DNA of 64,000 nucleotides from DASUPK01 sp963744105. Its GTDB lineage: Bacteria > Actinomycetota > Thermoleophilia > Solirubrobacterales > 70-9. Below are positions 39,951 to 48,162 of this stretch, piece by piece (positions within the stretch are counted from its first letter, which is position 1; each line of letters starts with the position of its first letter). The stretch lies in contig CAVUSJ010000003.1 of the NCBI GenBank assembly GCA_963744105.1, forward strand, positions 1 through 64,000, given 5' to 3'. Below the pieces are notes generated by a model, which worked only from the letters and a program-made list of their open reading frames with translations, made no database searches and was not told the origin of the DNA. Made by a program: the position numbers and the translations under genes.

Positions 39951-42329
39951 CTATTCGATGCCGGCGGACGCGTAATCGGCGACCGCCATCACCGTGAGCT
40001 GCGGGTTCACCGTCACCGATGAGGGGAAGACGCTCGCGTCGCAGACGTAGAGGTTCTCCATTCCGCGGACCCGGAAGCGCTCGTCGACGACCCCCTTCGC
40101 GGGGTTCCTGCTGACGGCGTTGCCGCCCTGCGGATGAGAGGTGTGCAGCCCGATGTCGGTGTTGTCGCGGACGATGTCGTCGAGCTCGTTGACCTCCTCG
40201 AGGGTGCTGTAGGAGGTCGAGCGGAAGGTCATCGGCATGACCCGGAGGGCGCCGCTGGCGAAGTGGATCCGCGCCGCGAGCTTCGTCCCCTTGATGAGGA
40301 GCTGCAGGTCCGAGTCCGCGGGCTCGTACTCCAGCTTCATGCCCCTGCCCCGGAAGCCGGGCTTGACGCTGGCGTTCGACTGCGATCCCACCACCACCCC
40401 GATGCAGCTCAGATGCGCGTAGCGGCGCATGTTGTGGAAGTGGTCGGAGAACCAGCCCGGCATGAGCAGCGCCTGCGTCCCGACCGGGTTGAACCAGGAC
40501 TCGAGGATCAGCTGGTCCTCGCCGGTCGGCCTGTAGCCGTGGGTGATCTGGAGGCCATCGAAGGAGTTGAGCTCCTCCTCGAAGTCGGCGGTGAGTGGGG
40601 CGCCGACGTTGAAGGAGAGGCCGGTGCCGGCCCTTGACCCGCCGAGATTGCTGCGCTGGAGGAGAAGGCTCGATGCGAGGGCTCCGCCGGCGACGACGAC
40701 GGTCTTCGCCGCAACCCGCAGCGCCCGCCCGTCGGAGAGCCTGCAGCGGACCTCGGTCGCCCGCTTGCCGCTCGTGCGGACCGATTCGGCGAGGCATTCG
40801 CTGAAGATCCGCACGGCGCCCGGGAACTCCCGCTGGGCCCGGGGCAGGACGTTGTCCAGGGCCGAGAGCTTCTTGCCGTAGGCACAGCCGATGTTGCAGT
40901 AGCCGGAACCGAGGCAGTCCTTGATGTTGGCGTCGACCACGCCCCCGTCACCGTCCAAGCCGAGCGCCTCGATCCCCTCGGCCATCTTCGTGCCGCCCTT
41001 CTGGAGCCGCTTGCTGCCCTCCTGGCCGTACACCGGCAGCCAATCGCGCAGCCGGGCGAACGACTGGGTGAAGCGCTCGGGGTCGATGCCGGCGTCAAGG
41101 CCGTCGGGGTCGTTCCAGCGCTCGAGGGTCCGCTTCGGGATGTCGTAACAGACGGCGTTGTTGATCACGGTGCTGCCGCCGACGCACTTCCCCTGCAGGA
41201 CCTGGAAGCGGGTGTCGGTCGAGAGCTGCAGCCCGCCGTCCGCGAACAGGTTGGAGAACTGGACGCGCTCGTCCTCGGTGAAGTCGCGGGGATCGACGTG
41301 CTTCCCGCCCTCGAGCAGGACGACCTCGCGCCCCGCCTCGGCCAGCCGGTACGCGAGGATCGACCCCGCAGCGCCGCTGCCGACGATCGCGACGTCGGCC
41401 GTGATCCGGTCCGCGTCGACCTCGTTCGGGGAGTTGACGTCGATGCTCGCCAACTCGCCTACCTTCTTCATCGCTTTCGGATAGCGCTTGCGCTTCGAGA
41501 AGGGCACGTACCCGGTCGAGGGGGCGCTTCGGGGATCGGCGTAGTAGCCGATGATCGCCAGCTGCTGGGTGGAGGAGAGCAGCGTCTGGACGAGCCTGCG
41601 GAGCTTCCCGGGCAGGCGGCGCTCGACGACGTCCGCGATGAAGCAGCGCTCGATGAACGCGAGCCGCCGGTCGGGCGCCATGTAGGCGAACAGCGGCCGC
41701 AGCCGGAACAGCGGGTAGACCGTCAGCACCGATAGCACGAGCTTCGACTTCCACTTCTCGTGCGCGGTGAAGGAATAGAGGTAGTCGTCGATCCCCTTGG
41801 CGACCTGCTCCGGCGTCAGCACCTCGTCCGGGCCGATGACGAGCACCTCGGCCATCGCCATCGCGGTGTTGTGCTGATGCGGCCAGAGGTAGCGGAGGCC
41901 GTAGCGCCCCCTGACGGCCGAGTGGTGAAGCCAGGCCAGGATGACCACGACGGCGCTCGCGGCCGCTGCCCAGATCAGCAGCTGCAGGGTGGGGCTGAGG
42001 CTGGTGCCGAGTGGCGCGCCGAACGTGTCCGCGACGCTGTCGTGGTTGCCGAACGCCAGCATCAGCAGCAGCGCGAAGACGATCAGCACGTGACCAAGGA
42101 CCACCAGCTGGGTCGCCCAGCCGTTCCGGCGCACGTCGCCGGCGGCGATGAAGCAGAGCACGGCGAAGAGCCCGTCCTTGGCGAACGAGTTGGCCACGAA
42201 AGGGAACTCGGCCGAGGCGAACAGGCCGAGCACCGGATAGAGGAGCGCCTGGACGATGAAGAAGACGGTGAAGAAGCGGAGGGCCAACTCCAGCCGCCGC
42301 TCGGGGGCTGTCAGCTCAGGAGCCTGCAC
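39951..42329 (-). CDS. GMC-family oxidoreductase with N-terminal membrane domain
   Basis: The 792-residue product has four hydrophobic helices in residues 18-135, a helical linker (about 150-300), then a GMC flavoenzyme: ADVAIVGSGAAGSILAYRLA at 311 (FAD), VLQGKCVGGSTVINNAVCYD, a cysteine-rich CLGSGYCNIGCAYGKK insert, and the C-terminal HTSHPQGGNAVSRNP with VTVNPQLTVMAVADYAS. Long-chain alcohol oxidases and cholesterol oxidases share the core; the four-helix extension suggests a membrane-bound enzyme on a lipid or alcohol substrate. It overlaps the SnoaL-like gene upstream by 14 bases and is followed by a related one, implying joint function. Confidence 0.85.
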   Translation of the reverse strand: MQAPELTAPERRLELALRFFTVFFIVQALLYPVLGLFASAEFPFVANSFAKDGLFAVLCFIAAGDVRRNGWATQLVVLGHVLIVFALLLMLAFGNHDSVADTFGAPLGTSLSPTLQLLIWAAAASAVVVILAWLHHSAVRGRYGLRYLWPHQHNTAMAMAEVLVIGPDEVLTPEQVAKGIDDYLYSFTAHEKWKSKLVLSVLTVYPLFRLRPLFAYMAPDRRLAFIERCFIADVVERRLPGKLRRLVQTLLSSTQQLAIIGYYADPRSAPSTGYVPFSKRKRYPKAMKKVGELASIDVNSPNEVDADRITADVAIVGSGAAGSILAYRLAEAGREVVLLEGGKHVDPRDFTEDERVQFSNLFADGGLQLSTDTRFQVLQGKCVGGSTVINNAVCYDIPKRTLERWNDPDGLDAGIDPERFTQSFARLRDWLPVYGQEGSKRLQKGGTKMAEGIEALGLDGDGGVVDANIKDCLGSGYCNIGCAYGKKLSALDNVLPRAQREFPGAVRIFSECLAESVRTSGKRATEVRCRLSDGRALRVAAKTVVVAGGALASSLLLQRSNLGGSRAGTGLSFNVGAPLTADFEEELNSFDGLQITHGYRPTGEDQLILESWFNPVGTQALLMPGWFSDHFHNMRRYAHLSCIGVVVGSQSNASVKPGFRGRGMKLEYEPADSDLQLLIKGTKLAARIHFASGALRVMPMTFRSTSYSTLEEVNELDDIVRDNTDIGLHTSHPQGGNAVSRNPAKGVVDERFRVRGMENLYVCDASVFPSSVTVNPQLTVMAVADYASAGIE

Positions 42330-42729
42330 TCGTCGGATCGCCGCGCACGGCGCTGAGCGCCGCGCTGCGGTCGTAGTACTCGCGGACGCGGATGCACGAG
42401 TCCCCCTGGAAGTCGAAGACCTGGATGACCCGGTCCGAGATCTCCAGGCCGCTGTGCTCGCCCTTGCCCTGGCGCCGGGCCACGACCACGACCGACTCTC
42501 CCGCGTCGATCAACTCCTCGATCTTGAAGCTGAGCTGTCCGACTGCGGCACGCCACTGGGCCCAGTAGTGCTCGACTCCCTCGTAGCCGTGGTAGGTGCC
42601 CGGGTCGGGGTCTTCCTCCGGGGTGATCCACTCCACGTCGGGCGACATGTGCTGGAGCACCCAGTTGCGGTCGCCCGAGTTCCAGGCTTCGTAGCCCTGC
42701 CTCACGAGCTGTACGAGCTCCTCCGACAT
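42316..42729 (-). CDS. SnoaL-like (NTF2 fold) protein, paralogue 5
   Basis: The 137-residue protein has MSEELVQLVRQGYEAWNSGD, MSPDVEWITPEEDPDPGTYH, VVVVARRQGKGEHSGLEISD and CIRVREYYDRSAALSAV. AAAGGAG precedes the ATG at 42729. It shares about half its residues with paralogue 4 but its C-terminal tail is altered (the EAAGL end is lost where the gene overlaps the GMC start). It is first in the SnoaL-GMC-SnoaL unit. Confidence 0.87.
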   Translation of the reverse strand: MSEELVQLVRQGYEAWNSGDRNWVLQHMSPDVEWITPEEDPDPGTYHGYEGVEHYWAQWRAAVGQLSFKIEELIDAGESVVVVARRQGKGEHSGLEISDRVIQVFDFQGDSCIRVREYYDRSAALSAVRGDPTSAGS

Positions 42730-42810
42730 CTCCCCATTCTCCTTTGAAGTGAGTATCTCAGTCAATGCGGCATTAGGCTTGTCCGGAATCGGAACTGAAA
42801 GGGGATTGCC

Positions 42811-43179
42811 ATGAGGTCGATCGGGAGACTCGGGGTGCCGGCGGCGGTGGCGATCTGCGCGGCCGCCGTGGCGGTCCCGGCCGGAGCCGGCCAGTCTGCA
42901 TCGAGCAGGGTGACGCTCAAGGTCAAGGGCGGCCCGCCCTTCCACGGCCGCGTGATCAGCGGGAACCCAGCCTGCATCGCCAACCGGAAGGTGCTGCTGA
43001 TCGAGATCGCGCCTGACCGCGGCCCGATCGACTACGCCGACAACCGCACCAACGGCAAGGGCAAATGGGTCTTCAGCTCCGAGCTGCAGGGCGCCACGGT
43101 CGTGCAGGCGAAGGTCGCGCAGTCGAAGTCGAGCGGCGTCAACTGCCGGTCGGCGCTCTCGCCGGCGAAGAGGCTTTAG
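42811..43179 (+). CDS. small secreted protein of unknown function
   Basis: The 122-residue product has a clear signal peptide (RSIGRLGVPAAVAICAAAVA, cut after AGA near 27) and a basic beta-rich mature part (VTLKVKGGPPFHGRVISGNP, KVLLIEIAPDRGPIDY) with two cysteines. The fold looks like a small Ig-like or carboxypeptidase-regulatory domain. AAGGGG precedes the ATG. It is divergent from the SnoaL-GMC unit and its end overlaps the sufU end by four bases. Confidence 0.75.
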   Translation: MRSIGRLGVPAAVAICAAAVAVPAGAGQSASSRVTLKVKGGPPFHGRVISGNPACIANRKVLLIEIAPDRGPIDYADNRTNGKGKWVFSSELQGATVVQAKVAQSKSSGVNCRSALSPAKRL

Positions 43180-43601
43180 AGAACCTCGGCCTCGGCCGGG
43201 TCCCCCTGCTCGCCCTCGTCCTCCCAGTCGGCGGGCTTGCCGAGGCTCGCGCCCTTCACCACCTTGAGGCCGAGCATCGCGCACTTCATCCGGGTCGCCG
43301 AGATGTCGATGCCGAGCAGGTCGAGGACGAAATCCTTGGGCAGCTTGAGGATCTCCTCGCGGGTCATGCCCTCGAGCTCGTCCGTGAGCAGCGAGGTGGC
43401 CGCGGTCGAGATCGCGCAGCCCTGGCCCTCGAAGGCGACCTCCGAGACCTTGCCGTCCTCGTCGAGCTTCAGGAATACGTGCTGCTCGTCGCCGCAGAAG
43501 GGGTTGTTGTCCTCGAACTCGAGATCGAAGTCGTCGAGGCGGCCGAAGTGGTGCGGCCGCTTGTAGTGCTCGAGGATCTGGTCGCGGTAGAGCTCGTCCA
43601 T
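43176..43601 (-). CDS. sufU: SufU-type sulfur-transfer/scaffold protein
   Basis: The 141-residue protein starts MDELYRDQILEHYKRPHHFG and has the zinc/sulfur ligands C36 and D38 (NPFCGDE), C62 (GQGCAIS) and C107 (TRMKCAML), plus the SufU-specific insertion EILKLPKDFVLDLLGI. It accepts persulfide from SufS. Its ATG shares one base with the sufS stop (TGATG). It closes the second suf unit. Confidence 0.94.
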   Translation of the reverse strand: MDELYRDQILEHYKRPHHFGRLDDFDLEFEDNNPFCGDEQHVFLKLDEDGKVSEVAFEGQGCAISTAATSLLTDELEGMTREEILKLPKDFVLDLLGIDISATRMKCAMLGLKVVKGASLGKPADWEDEGEQGDPAEAEVL

Positions 43602-44857
43602 CACAGTTCGAATACGCGCCGGACGTCCAGCAGGGCGTCGATCAGCCGGTCGACCTCGTCGCGGGTGTTGTAGACGGCGAAGCTGGCGCGGGTCGTGGCC
43701 GGCACGCCCAGCCGCTGCATCAGCACCTGCGCGCAGTGATGCCCGGCCCTCACGGCGACCCCGTGGCGGTCGAGGATCTCCGAGATGTCGTGCGCATGCA
43801 CGCCCTCCATGTCGAACGAGACGATGCCGCCGCGCTCGTCGCCAGCGGGCGGGCCGAAGACCGTCAGCCCCGGAACCTCGGAGACGCGCTCGAGCGCGTA
43901 CGTGGTGAGCTCGACCTCGGCCGCGTGCATCGCCGGAAGGCCAAGCTCCTCGATCCAATCGATCGCCGCGCCGAGCCCGATCGCCTCCGCGATGGGCGGC
44001 GTGCCCCCCTCGAACTTGGCCGGCAGGTCCGCCCAGGTGATCAGCTCCTTGGTGACCTTGCGGATCATCGATCCACCGCCGACGAAGGGCGGCATCTCCT
44101 CGAGCAGCTCGCGGCGGCCGAAGAGCGCGCCGAGCCCGGTCGGCCCGTACATCTTGTGGGCGGTGATCGCGTAGAAGTCGGCGCCGAGCTCGGCCATGTC
44201 GAGCTCGAGCTTGGGCGCGGCCTGGGCCCCGTCAACGACCAGCAGGGCCCCCGCGTCGTGGACCATGCGGGCGATCTCCGGAATCGGATTGATCGTCCCC
44301 AGCACGTTGGAGACGTGGGCGACGGAGACCAGCTTCGGGCCGCGCTCGAGCAGCGTGACCAGGGCGTCCAGGTCGAGGCTCCCGTCATCCTTGATCGGCG
44401 CCCAGTCGAGATGCGCGCCCTTCTCCTGGGTCGCCTGGTACCAGGGGACCACGTTCGAGTGGTGCTCCATCTCCGTGATCACGATCCGATCGCCCTCGGC
44501 GAGGTTGGCTCGCGCCCAGGAGTACGCCACCAGGTTGAGCGCCTCGGTCGCGTTGCGCACGAAGATGACCTCGCGGCGGTCGGCGCCGAGGTGCCTGGCG
44601 AGTTTGTCGCGGGCCCCCTCGTACAGGGCCGTGGCCTCCTCGGAGAGGGTGTGCACGCCGCGGTGGACGTTGGCGTTGTGCTCGCGCCAGTACCGATCGA
44701 GGGCGTCGATCACCGCCAGGGGCTTCTGCGAGGTCGCCCCGTTGTCGAGATAGGCGAGCGGCTCACCGTGGACCTCGCGGGCGAGGATGGGGAACTCCGC
44801 CCGGATCTCTTCGATGGACCGAGGCAGGGCGGGGGCGGATGTCGCCGTCGGTTCCAT
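43601..44857 (-). CDS. sufS: SufS-type cysteine desulfurase
   Basis: The 418-residue PLP enzyme shows AYLDNGATSQKPLAVIDALD, THAHKMYG-like ITAHKMYGPTGLGALFGR (PLP lysine) and the active cysteine in RAGHHCAQVLMQRLGVPATT, as in group II desulfurases. It supplies sulfur for Fe-S assembly through SufU. It follows sufC by nine bases. Confidence 0.95.
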   Translation of the reverse strand: MEPTATSAPALPRSIEEIRAEFPILAREVHGEPLAYLDNGATSQKPLAVIDALDRYWREHNANVHRGVHTLSEEATALYEGARDKLARHLGADRREVIFVRNATEALNLVAYSWARANLAEGDRIVITEMEHHSNVVPWYQATQEKGAHLDWAPIKDDGSLDLDALVTLLERGPKLVSVAHVSNVLGTINPIPEIARMVHDAGALLVVDGAQAAPKLELDMAELGADFYAITAHKMYGPTGLGALFGRRELLEEMPPFVGGGSMIRKVTKELITWADLPAKFEGGTPPIAEAIGLGAAIDWIEELGLPAMHAAEVELTTYALERVSEVPGLTVFGPPAGDERGGIVSFDMEGVHAHDISEILDRHGVAVRAGHHCAQVLMQRLGVPATTRASFAVYNTRDEVDRLIDALLDVRRVFEL

Positions 44858-44866
44858 CTCGGGTCC

Positions 44867-45637
44867 CTACGCGGCCGCGCCGGCCTCCACCTCGTCCTTG
44901 ATCCAGCCATAGCCCTTCTCCTCGAGCTGTCCGACCAGCTCTGGGCCGCCCTCCTTGACGATCCGGCCGTCGTAGAGGACGTGCACGGCGTCGGGCTTGA
45001 TCAGGTGGAGGATGCGCTGGTAGTGGGTGATGATCAGGACGCCCATTCCCGGCCCGGCGAACTTGTTGACACCGTCGGCCACGACGCGCAGGGCGTCGAT
45101 GTCGAGGCCGGAGTCCGTCTCGTCCAGCACCGCCATCGCGGGCTGGAGCATCGCCAGCTGGAGGATCTCCATCCGCTTCTTCTCGCCCCCGGAAAAGCCC
45201 TCATTGAGGTAGCGCGAGGAGAAGTCCTTGGGGATGTTGGTGAGCGCCATCGCCTCCTCGGCCTCCTTGCGGAAGTCCTTCAGCTTCACGGGCTCCTCGC
45301 CGGCGGCCTCGCGGTGGGAGTTGACGATCATCCGCAGGTACTTGGCGACGGTGACGCCGGGGATCGCAACCGGGTACTGGAACGCCATGAAGAGCCCCAT
45401 CCTCGAGCGCTCGTCGGGCGAGGCCTCGGTGATGTCCTCGCCCTTGAAGGTGATCGTGCCCTCGGTCACCTCGAGGCTCGGGTGACCCATGATCGCGTTC
45501 GCGAGCGTCGACTTGCCGGAGCCGTTCGGGCCCATCAGCGCGTGAATGCTGGCGCCGTCGACGTCGAGACTGACGCCCTTGAGGATCTCCTTGCCCTCGG
45601 CGGTCACGTGCAGGTTGCGGATCTCGAGCTCTGCCAT
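44867..45637 (-). CDS. sufC: SufC Fe-S assembly ATPase
   Basis: The 256-residue ABC-type ATPase has Walker A GPNGSGKST, FMAFQYPVAIPGVTVAKYLR, signature EGFSGGEKKRMEILQLA and DETDSGLDIDALRVVADGVN. It drives SufB-SufD scaffold changes. AGGAG precedes the ATG at 45637. It lies 28 bases after the rrf2 gene. Confidence 0.95.
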   Translation of the reverse strand: MAELEIRNLHVTAEGKEILKGVSLDVDGASIHALMGPNGSGKSTLANAIMGHPSLEVTEGTITFKGEDITEASPDERSRMGLFMAFQYPVAIPGVTVAKYLRMIVNSHREAAGEEPVKLKDFRKEAEEAMALTNIPKDFSSRYLNEGFSGGEKKRMEILQLAMLQPAMAVLDETDSGLDIDALRVVADGVNKFAGPGMGVLIITHYQRILHLIKPDAVHVLYDGRIVKEGGPELVGQLEEKGYGWIKDEVEAGAAA

Positions 45638-45665
45638 TCGTACTCCTGGTTCGGATTGAAGTTGT

Positions 45666-46145
45666 CTACGCGGCGACGTGTGCCGCGGCCTTCGGGGCGG
45701 GCATCGATGCGTGCTGGTCGGAGAACTCGACCAGCTCCGCGAGGGTCGTGCCGGCGAGCGCCTTCGTGACGCCGCCCTGCACCCGCGTCCAGAGAAGCTT
45801 GGTTGCGCATGCCCGGTCGCCGTCCGCTTCGTGCGAACAGGAGACCTTGCCCTCGGCGTCGAGCTCGAAGCACTCCATCGGAGCGATCGCGCCCTCGAGC
45901 GCCTGGACCACCTCGAGCATCTCGATCTCGGCGGCGGGGCGCCCGAGGCGATAGCCACCGTGCGCGCCGCGCTGGCTCTCGACCAGGCCGGCCTTGCGCA
46001 GCTTGGCGACCAGGTGCTCCAGGTAGGAGAGGGGGAGCCGCTCGGACTCGGCGACGGCGCTCAGCGCAACCGGGGCGCCGTCCTCCTGGCGACCCAGCTC
46101 GATCATCAGGCGCACGCCGTATTCGGCTCGGGTGGAAAACAGCAT
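45666..46145 (-). CDS. Rrf2-family (IscR/SufR-like) Fe-S-sensing repressor
   Basis: The 159-residue protein begins MLFSTRAEYGVRLMIELGRQ and has the Rrf2 winged helix (LPLSYLEHLVAKLRKAGLVE, SQRGAHGGYRLGRPAAEI) and three cysteines C92, C103 and C112 that can hold a cluster. Rrf2 proteins of this type repress Fe-S biogenesis genes when clusters are plentiful. It is first in the rrf2-sufCSU unit and has a candidate site ten bases upstream that recurs before the Rieske-sufBD unit. Confidence 0.92.
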   Translation of the reverse strand: MLFSTRAEYGVRLMIELGRQEDGAPVALSAVAESERLPLSYLEHLVAKLRKAGLVESQRGAHGGYRLGRPAAEIEMLEVVQALEGAIAPMECFELDAEGKVSCSHEADGDRACATKLLWTRVQGGVTKALAGTTLAELVEFSDQHASMPAPKAAAHVAA

Positions 46146-46155
46146 CGCCAGGAAA

Positions 46156-46173
46156 TCCTAGCGGAATGGTCGG
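46156..46173 (-). promoter_or_regulatory. candidate Rrf2 operator upstream of rrf2-sufCSU
   Basis: On the minus strand the site reads CCGAC-CATTCCGC-TAGGA, matching the element before Rieske-sufBD at both arms with the same 8-base spacer. TAGGAT fits an actinobacterial -10 (TANNNT) and TTGCAT lies 15 bases before it. Two occurrences exactly at the two suf promoters support a common regulator. Confidence 0.55.
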
Positions 46174-46189
46174 TTATGCAACCACCGTC

Positions 46190-46669
46190 TCAGGCGGCGG
46201 GCGGGGCGGCGGGCCCTCGCGCCCGCGCGACCACGCCGCGCAGCACGTCTCGGAACTGGGCGTAGTCCCGCGCCCCGATCGCCTCGGAGTGGCGCGCCTC
46301 GATGTCGGCGACGATCTCGTCCCCGATGATGAGCTGCTCGAGTCCCCGGTCCGTCGGCACGATCAGTTTCGCTCGCCGGTCAGCTGGATCCGGGCGCCGC
46401 TGCACGTACCCCAGCTCCTCGAGCTCATCGATCAGGCGACCGACGACCTGCTTGTGGAGACCCGAGAGGCGGGCGAGCTCCGTGGCCCGGATGCCGTCCT
46501 CGTCCAGGTACGCGAGCACCGCCCCATGACGCGGATTGAGATCGTCGTATCCCGCGGTCGCGAGCCGGTCGAACAGCTCCTGCTGCAGTGAGACGGTCAG
46601 CCGGCTGGCGAGGACACCCAGGTCGGGATTCCACTCCTGCCGCTCCCTGCGTCGTTTCGTGGTAGTCAC
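46190..46669 (-). CDS. MarR-family transcriptional regulator
   Basis: The 159-residue protein has the MarR winged helix: LNPRHGAVLAYLDEDGIRAT, ELARLSGLHKQVVGRLIDEL, EELGYVQRRPDPADRRAKLI. The dimer helices flank it. Such proteins usually repress a divergent gene until a small ligand binds. Here the divergent gene is htpX, 123 bases away. It starts at GTG; an inverted repeat overlaps that codon. Confidence 0.9.
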   Translation of the reverse strand: MTTTKRRRERQEWNPDLGVLASRLTVSLQQELFDRLATAGYDDLNPRHGAVLAYLDEDGIRATELARLSGLHKQVVGRLIDELEELGYVQRRPDPADRRAKLIVPTDRGLEQLIIGDEIVADIEARHSEAIGARDYAQFRDVLRGVVARARGPAAPPAA

Positions 46670-46711
46670 GTAAGCAGAAAGTAGCAGAACGTGACGGTTA
46701 CATTGCGTGAC
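46665..46711. promoter_or_regulatory. CGTGAC inverted and direct repeats between marR and htpX
   Basis: GTCACG at 46665-46670, overlapping the MarR start codon, is inverted against CGTGAC at 46690-46695, and CGTGAC recurs at 46706-46711. The arms are short and far apart (19 bases), so this is only a candidate MarR operator. Confidence 0.3.
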
Positions 46712-46717
46712 GAAGAC

Positions 46718-46747
46718 TTATTGCCCGTTGAAACCGCTCCCTATACT
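46718..46747 (+). promoter_or_regulatory. candidate promoter of htpX
   Basis: TTATTG (46718-46723) and TATACT (46742-46747) are separated by 18 bases, 45 bases before the htpX ATG. TATACT is a near-consensus -10. Confidence 0.5.
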
Positions 46748-46792
46748 CGTCCACACCAACCTTTCACCTCCCGAGAAGGAGATCTTTCGGAG

Positions 46793-47653
46793 ATGACAAC
46801 CACTGGACGTTCCAACTGGCAGGCGGCCTTCAAGACGGTGCTCCTGCTCTCGATCCTCGGCGGGATCCTGGTCGGCGCCGGATACCTGATCGGCGGGCCT
46901 TCGACTGCTCTCGTCTTCCTGTTCATCGCGGTCATCATCAATATGGGCAGCTGGTTCTTCAGCGACAGGATCGCTCTCGCTGCCGCCAGGGCGCAGCCGG
47001 TGTCCGAGGACGAGGATCCGCGGCTCTACCAGATGGTCCGGGACCTGACCACGCGTGCCGGTCTCCCAATGCCGAAGCTCTACGTGATCCCGCAGGAACA
47101 GCCGAACGCCTTTGCGACGGGCCGCAATCCCAAGCACTCCGCGGTCGCGGTGACTGCCGGGATTCGCAAGCTTCTCACCGAGGATGAGCTGCGGGGAGTG
47201 CTCGCGCACGAGCTCGGACACGTCCGTAACCACGACATCCTCCTGACTTCCGTGGTCGCAACGATCGCGTCTGCCATCACCTGGATCGGCTACATGGTGC
47301 TCTGGGTGGGAGGAGAGAACGATTCACCCCTCGGGATCATCGGCCCGCTTCTGCTCTGGATACTCGCCCCGATCTCCGCGGCGATCATCCAGATGGCGAT
47401 CTCTCGTCAGCGCGAGTACTCGGCCGACGCCACAGGCGCCGAGATCTGCGGGAATCCGGAGTCGCTTGCCTCCGCGCTGCTGCGCCTCGAGTCCGGTGCC
47501 CAGGCGATCCCGATGCAGGTGAACCAGGCCAGCGAGCCGCTCTACATCGTCAAGCCGTTCAGCGGAAAGGGCCTGGCCTCGCTGTTCTCGACGCATCCGC
47601 CGATCGAGGAGCGTGTCCGCCGGCTCCGGCAGATGCGCCCGACCATCGGCTAG
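46793..47653 (+). CDS. htpX: HtpX-type M48 membrane metalloprotease
   Basis: The 286-residue protein has two N-terminal helices (FKTVLLLSILGGILVGAGYL, ALVFLFIAVIINMGSWFF), the zinc motif HELGH at 139-143 in VLAHELGHVRNHDILL, the third-ligand region SRQREYSADATGAE, and STHPPIEERVRRL at the end. It degrades damaged membrane proteins. The ATG at 46793 is preceded by CGGAG and the frame upstream lacks domain features. It is followed six bases later by a cupin gene. Confidence 0.93.
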   Translation: MTTTGRSNWQAAFKTVLLLSILGGILVGAGYLIGGPSTALVFLFIAVIINMGSWFFSDRIALAAARAQPVSEDEDPRLYQMVRDLTTRAGLPMPKLYVIPQEQPNAFATGRNPKHSAVAVTAGIRKLLTEDELRGVLAHELGHVRNHDILLTSVVATIASAITWIGYMVLWVGGENDSPLGIIGPLLLWILAPISAAIIQMAISRQREYSADATGAEICGNPESLASALLRLESGAQAIPMQVNQASEPLYIVKPFSGKGLASLFSTHPPIEERVRRLRQMRPTIG

Positions 47654-47659
47654 GCACGA

Positions 47660-48103
47660 ATGGCATATCGAGTTCTGAGTTCGGGGGACGCCTTCTGGCG
47701 TCCCTCGAACCAGATGAAGGTCGAGAACACGGATCTCGCCAAGCAGCTCGAGGCGGAGACGCTCGGCGCCCGCTTCTGGCGGCTTGCTCCCGGGCAGGCG
47801 AGCACGAAACACCGCCACTTCGAGACGCACGAGCTCTACGTGCTGATCGACGGCCAGGGGAGAGTCAGGGTGGACGACGAGGTGCTGACCCTGCGCCCGC
47901 TCGACGCGCTGCTGGTCGAGCCCGAGCACGTCCGCCAGCTCTTCAACGACACCGACTCAGACGCGCTCTGGCTGGTGGTGGGATCGCCTCGGGAGGGTGT
48001 CTCCAGCACGCTGGAGATGACCGAGGAGCAGCTCGCCGCGATGTATCCCGACGGCCCGAAGGCGATGCCGCCGGAGCTGGGCGGCGGGCAGTTCGAGGGT
48101 TGA
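47660..48103 (+). CDS. cupin-domain protein
   Basis: The 147-residue product has one cupin barrel with the metal motif KHRHFETHELYVLIDGQGRV and the second motif VEPEHVRQLFNDTDSDALWL. It may bind a metal and a small ligand. It lies six bases after htpX and probably shares its transcript. Its role with the protease is unknown. Confidence 0.85.
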   Translation: MAYRVLSSGDAFWRPSNQMKVENTDLAKQLEAETLGARFWRLAPGQASTKHRHFETHELYVLIDGQGRVRVDDEVLTLRPLDALLVEPEHVRQLFNDTDSDALWLVVGSPREGVSSTLEMTEEQLAAMYPDGPKAMPPELGGGQFEG

Positions 48104-48162
48104 ACCCGGCTATACTTTCTGAAGCCTGTGAAACCCGATCAGGATTTGGGATATTTGAGATC

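Noticed and set aside
43736..45769. Plus-strand open frame of 677 codons opposite sufS and sufC
   Set aside because: No domain is recognisable and the opposite strand holds two certain genes.
48098..48108. GGGTT-G-AACCC palindrome before the rhodanese gene as an operator
   Set aside because: It overlaps the end of the cupin gene and a short palindrome alone is weak evidence.
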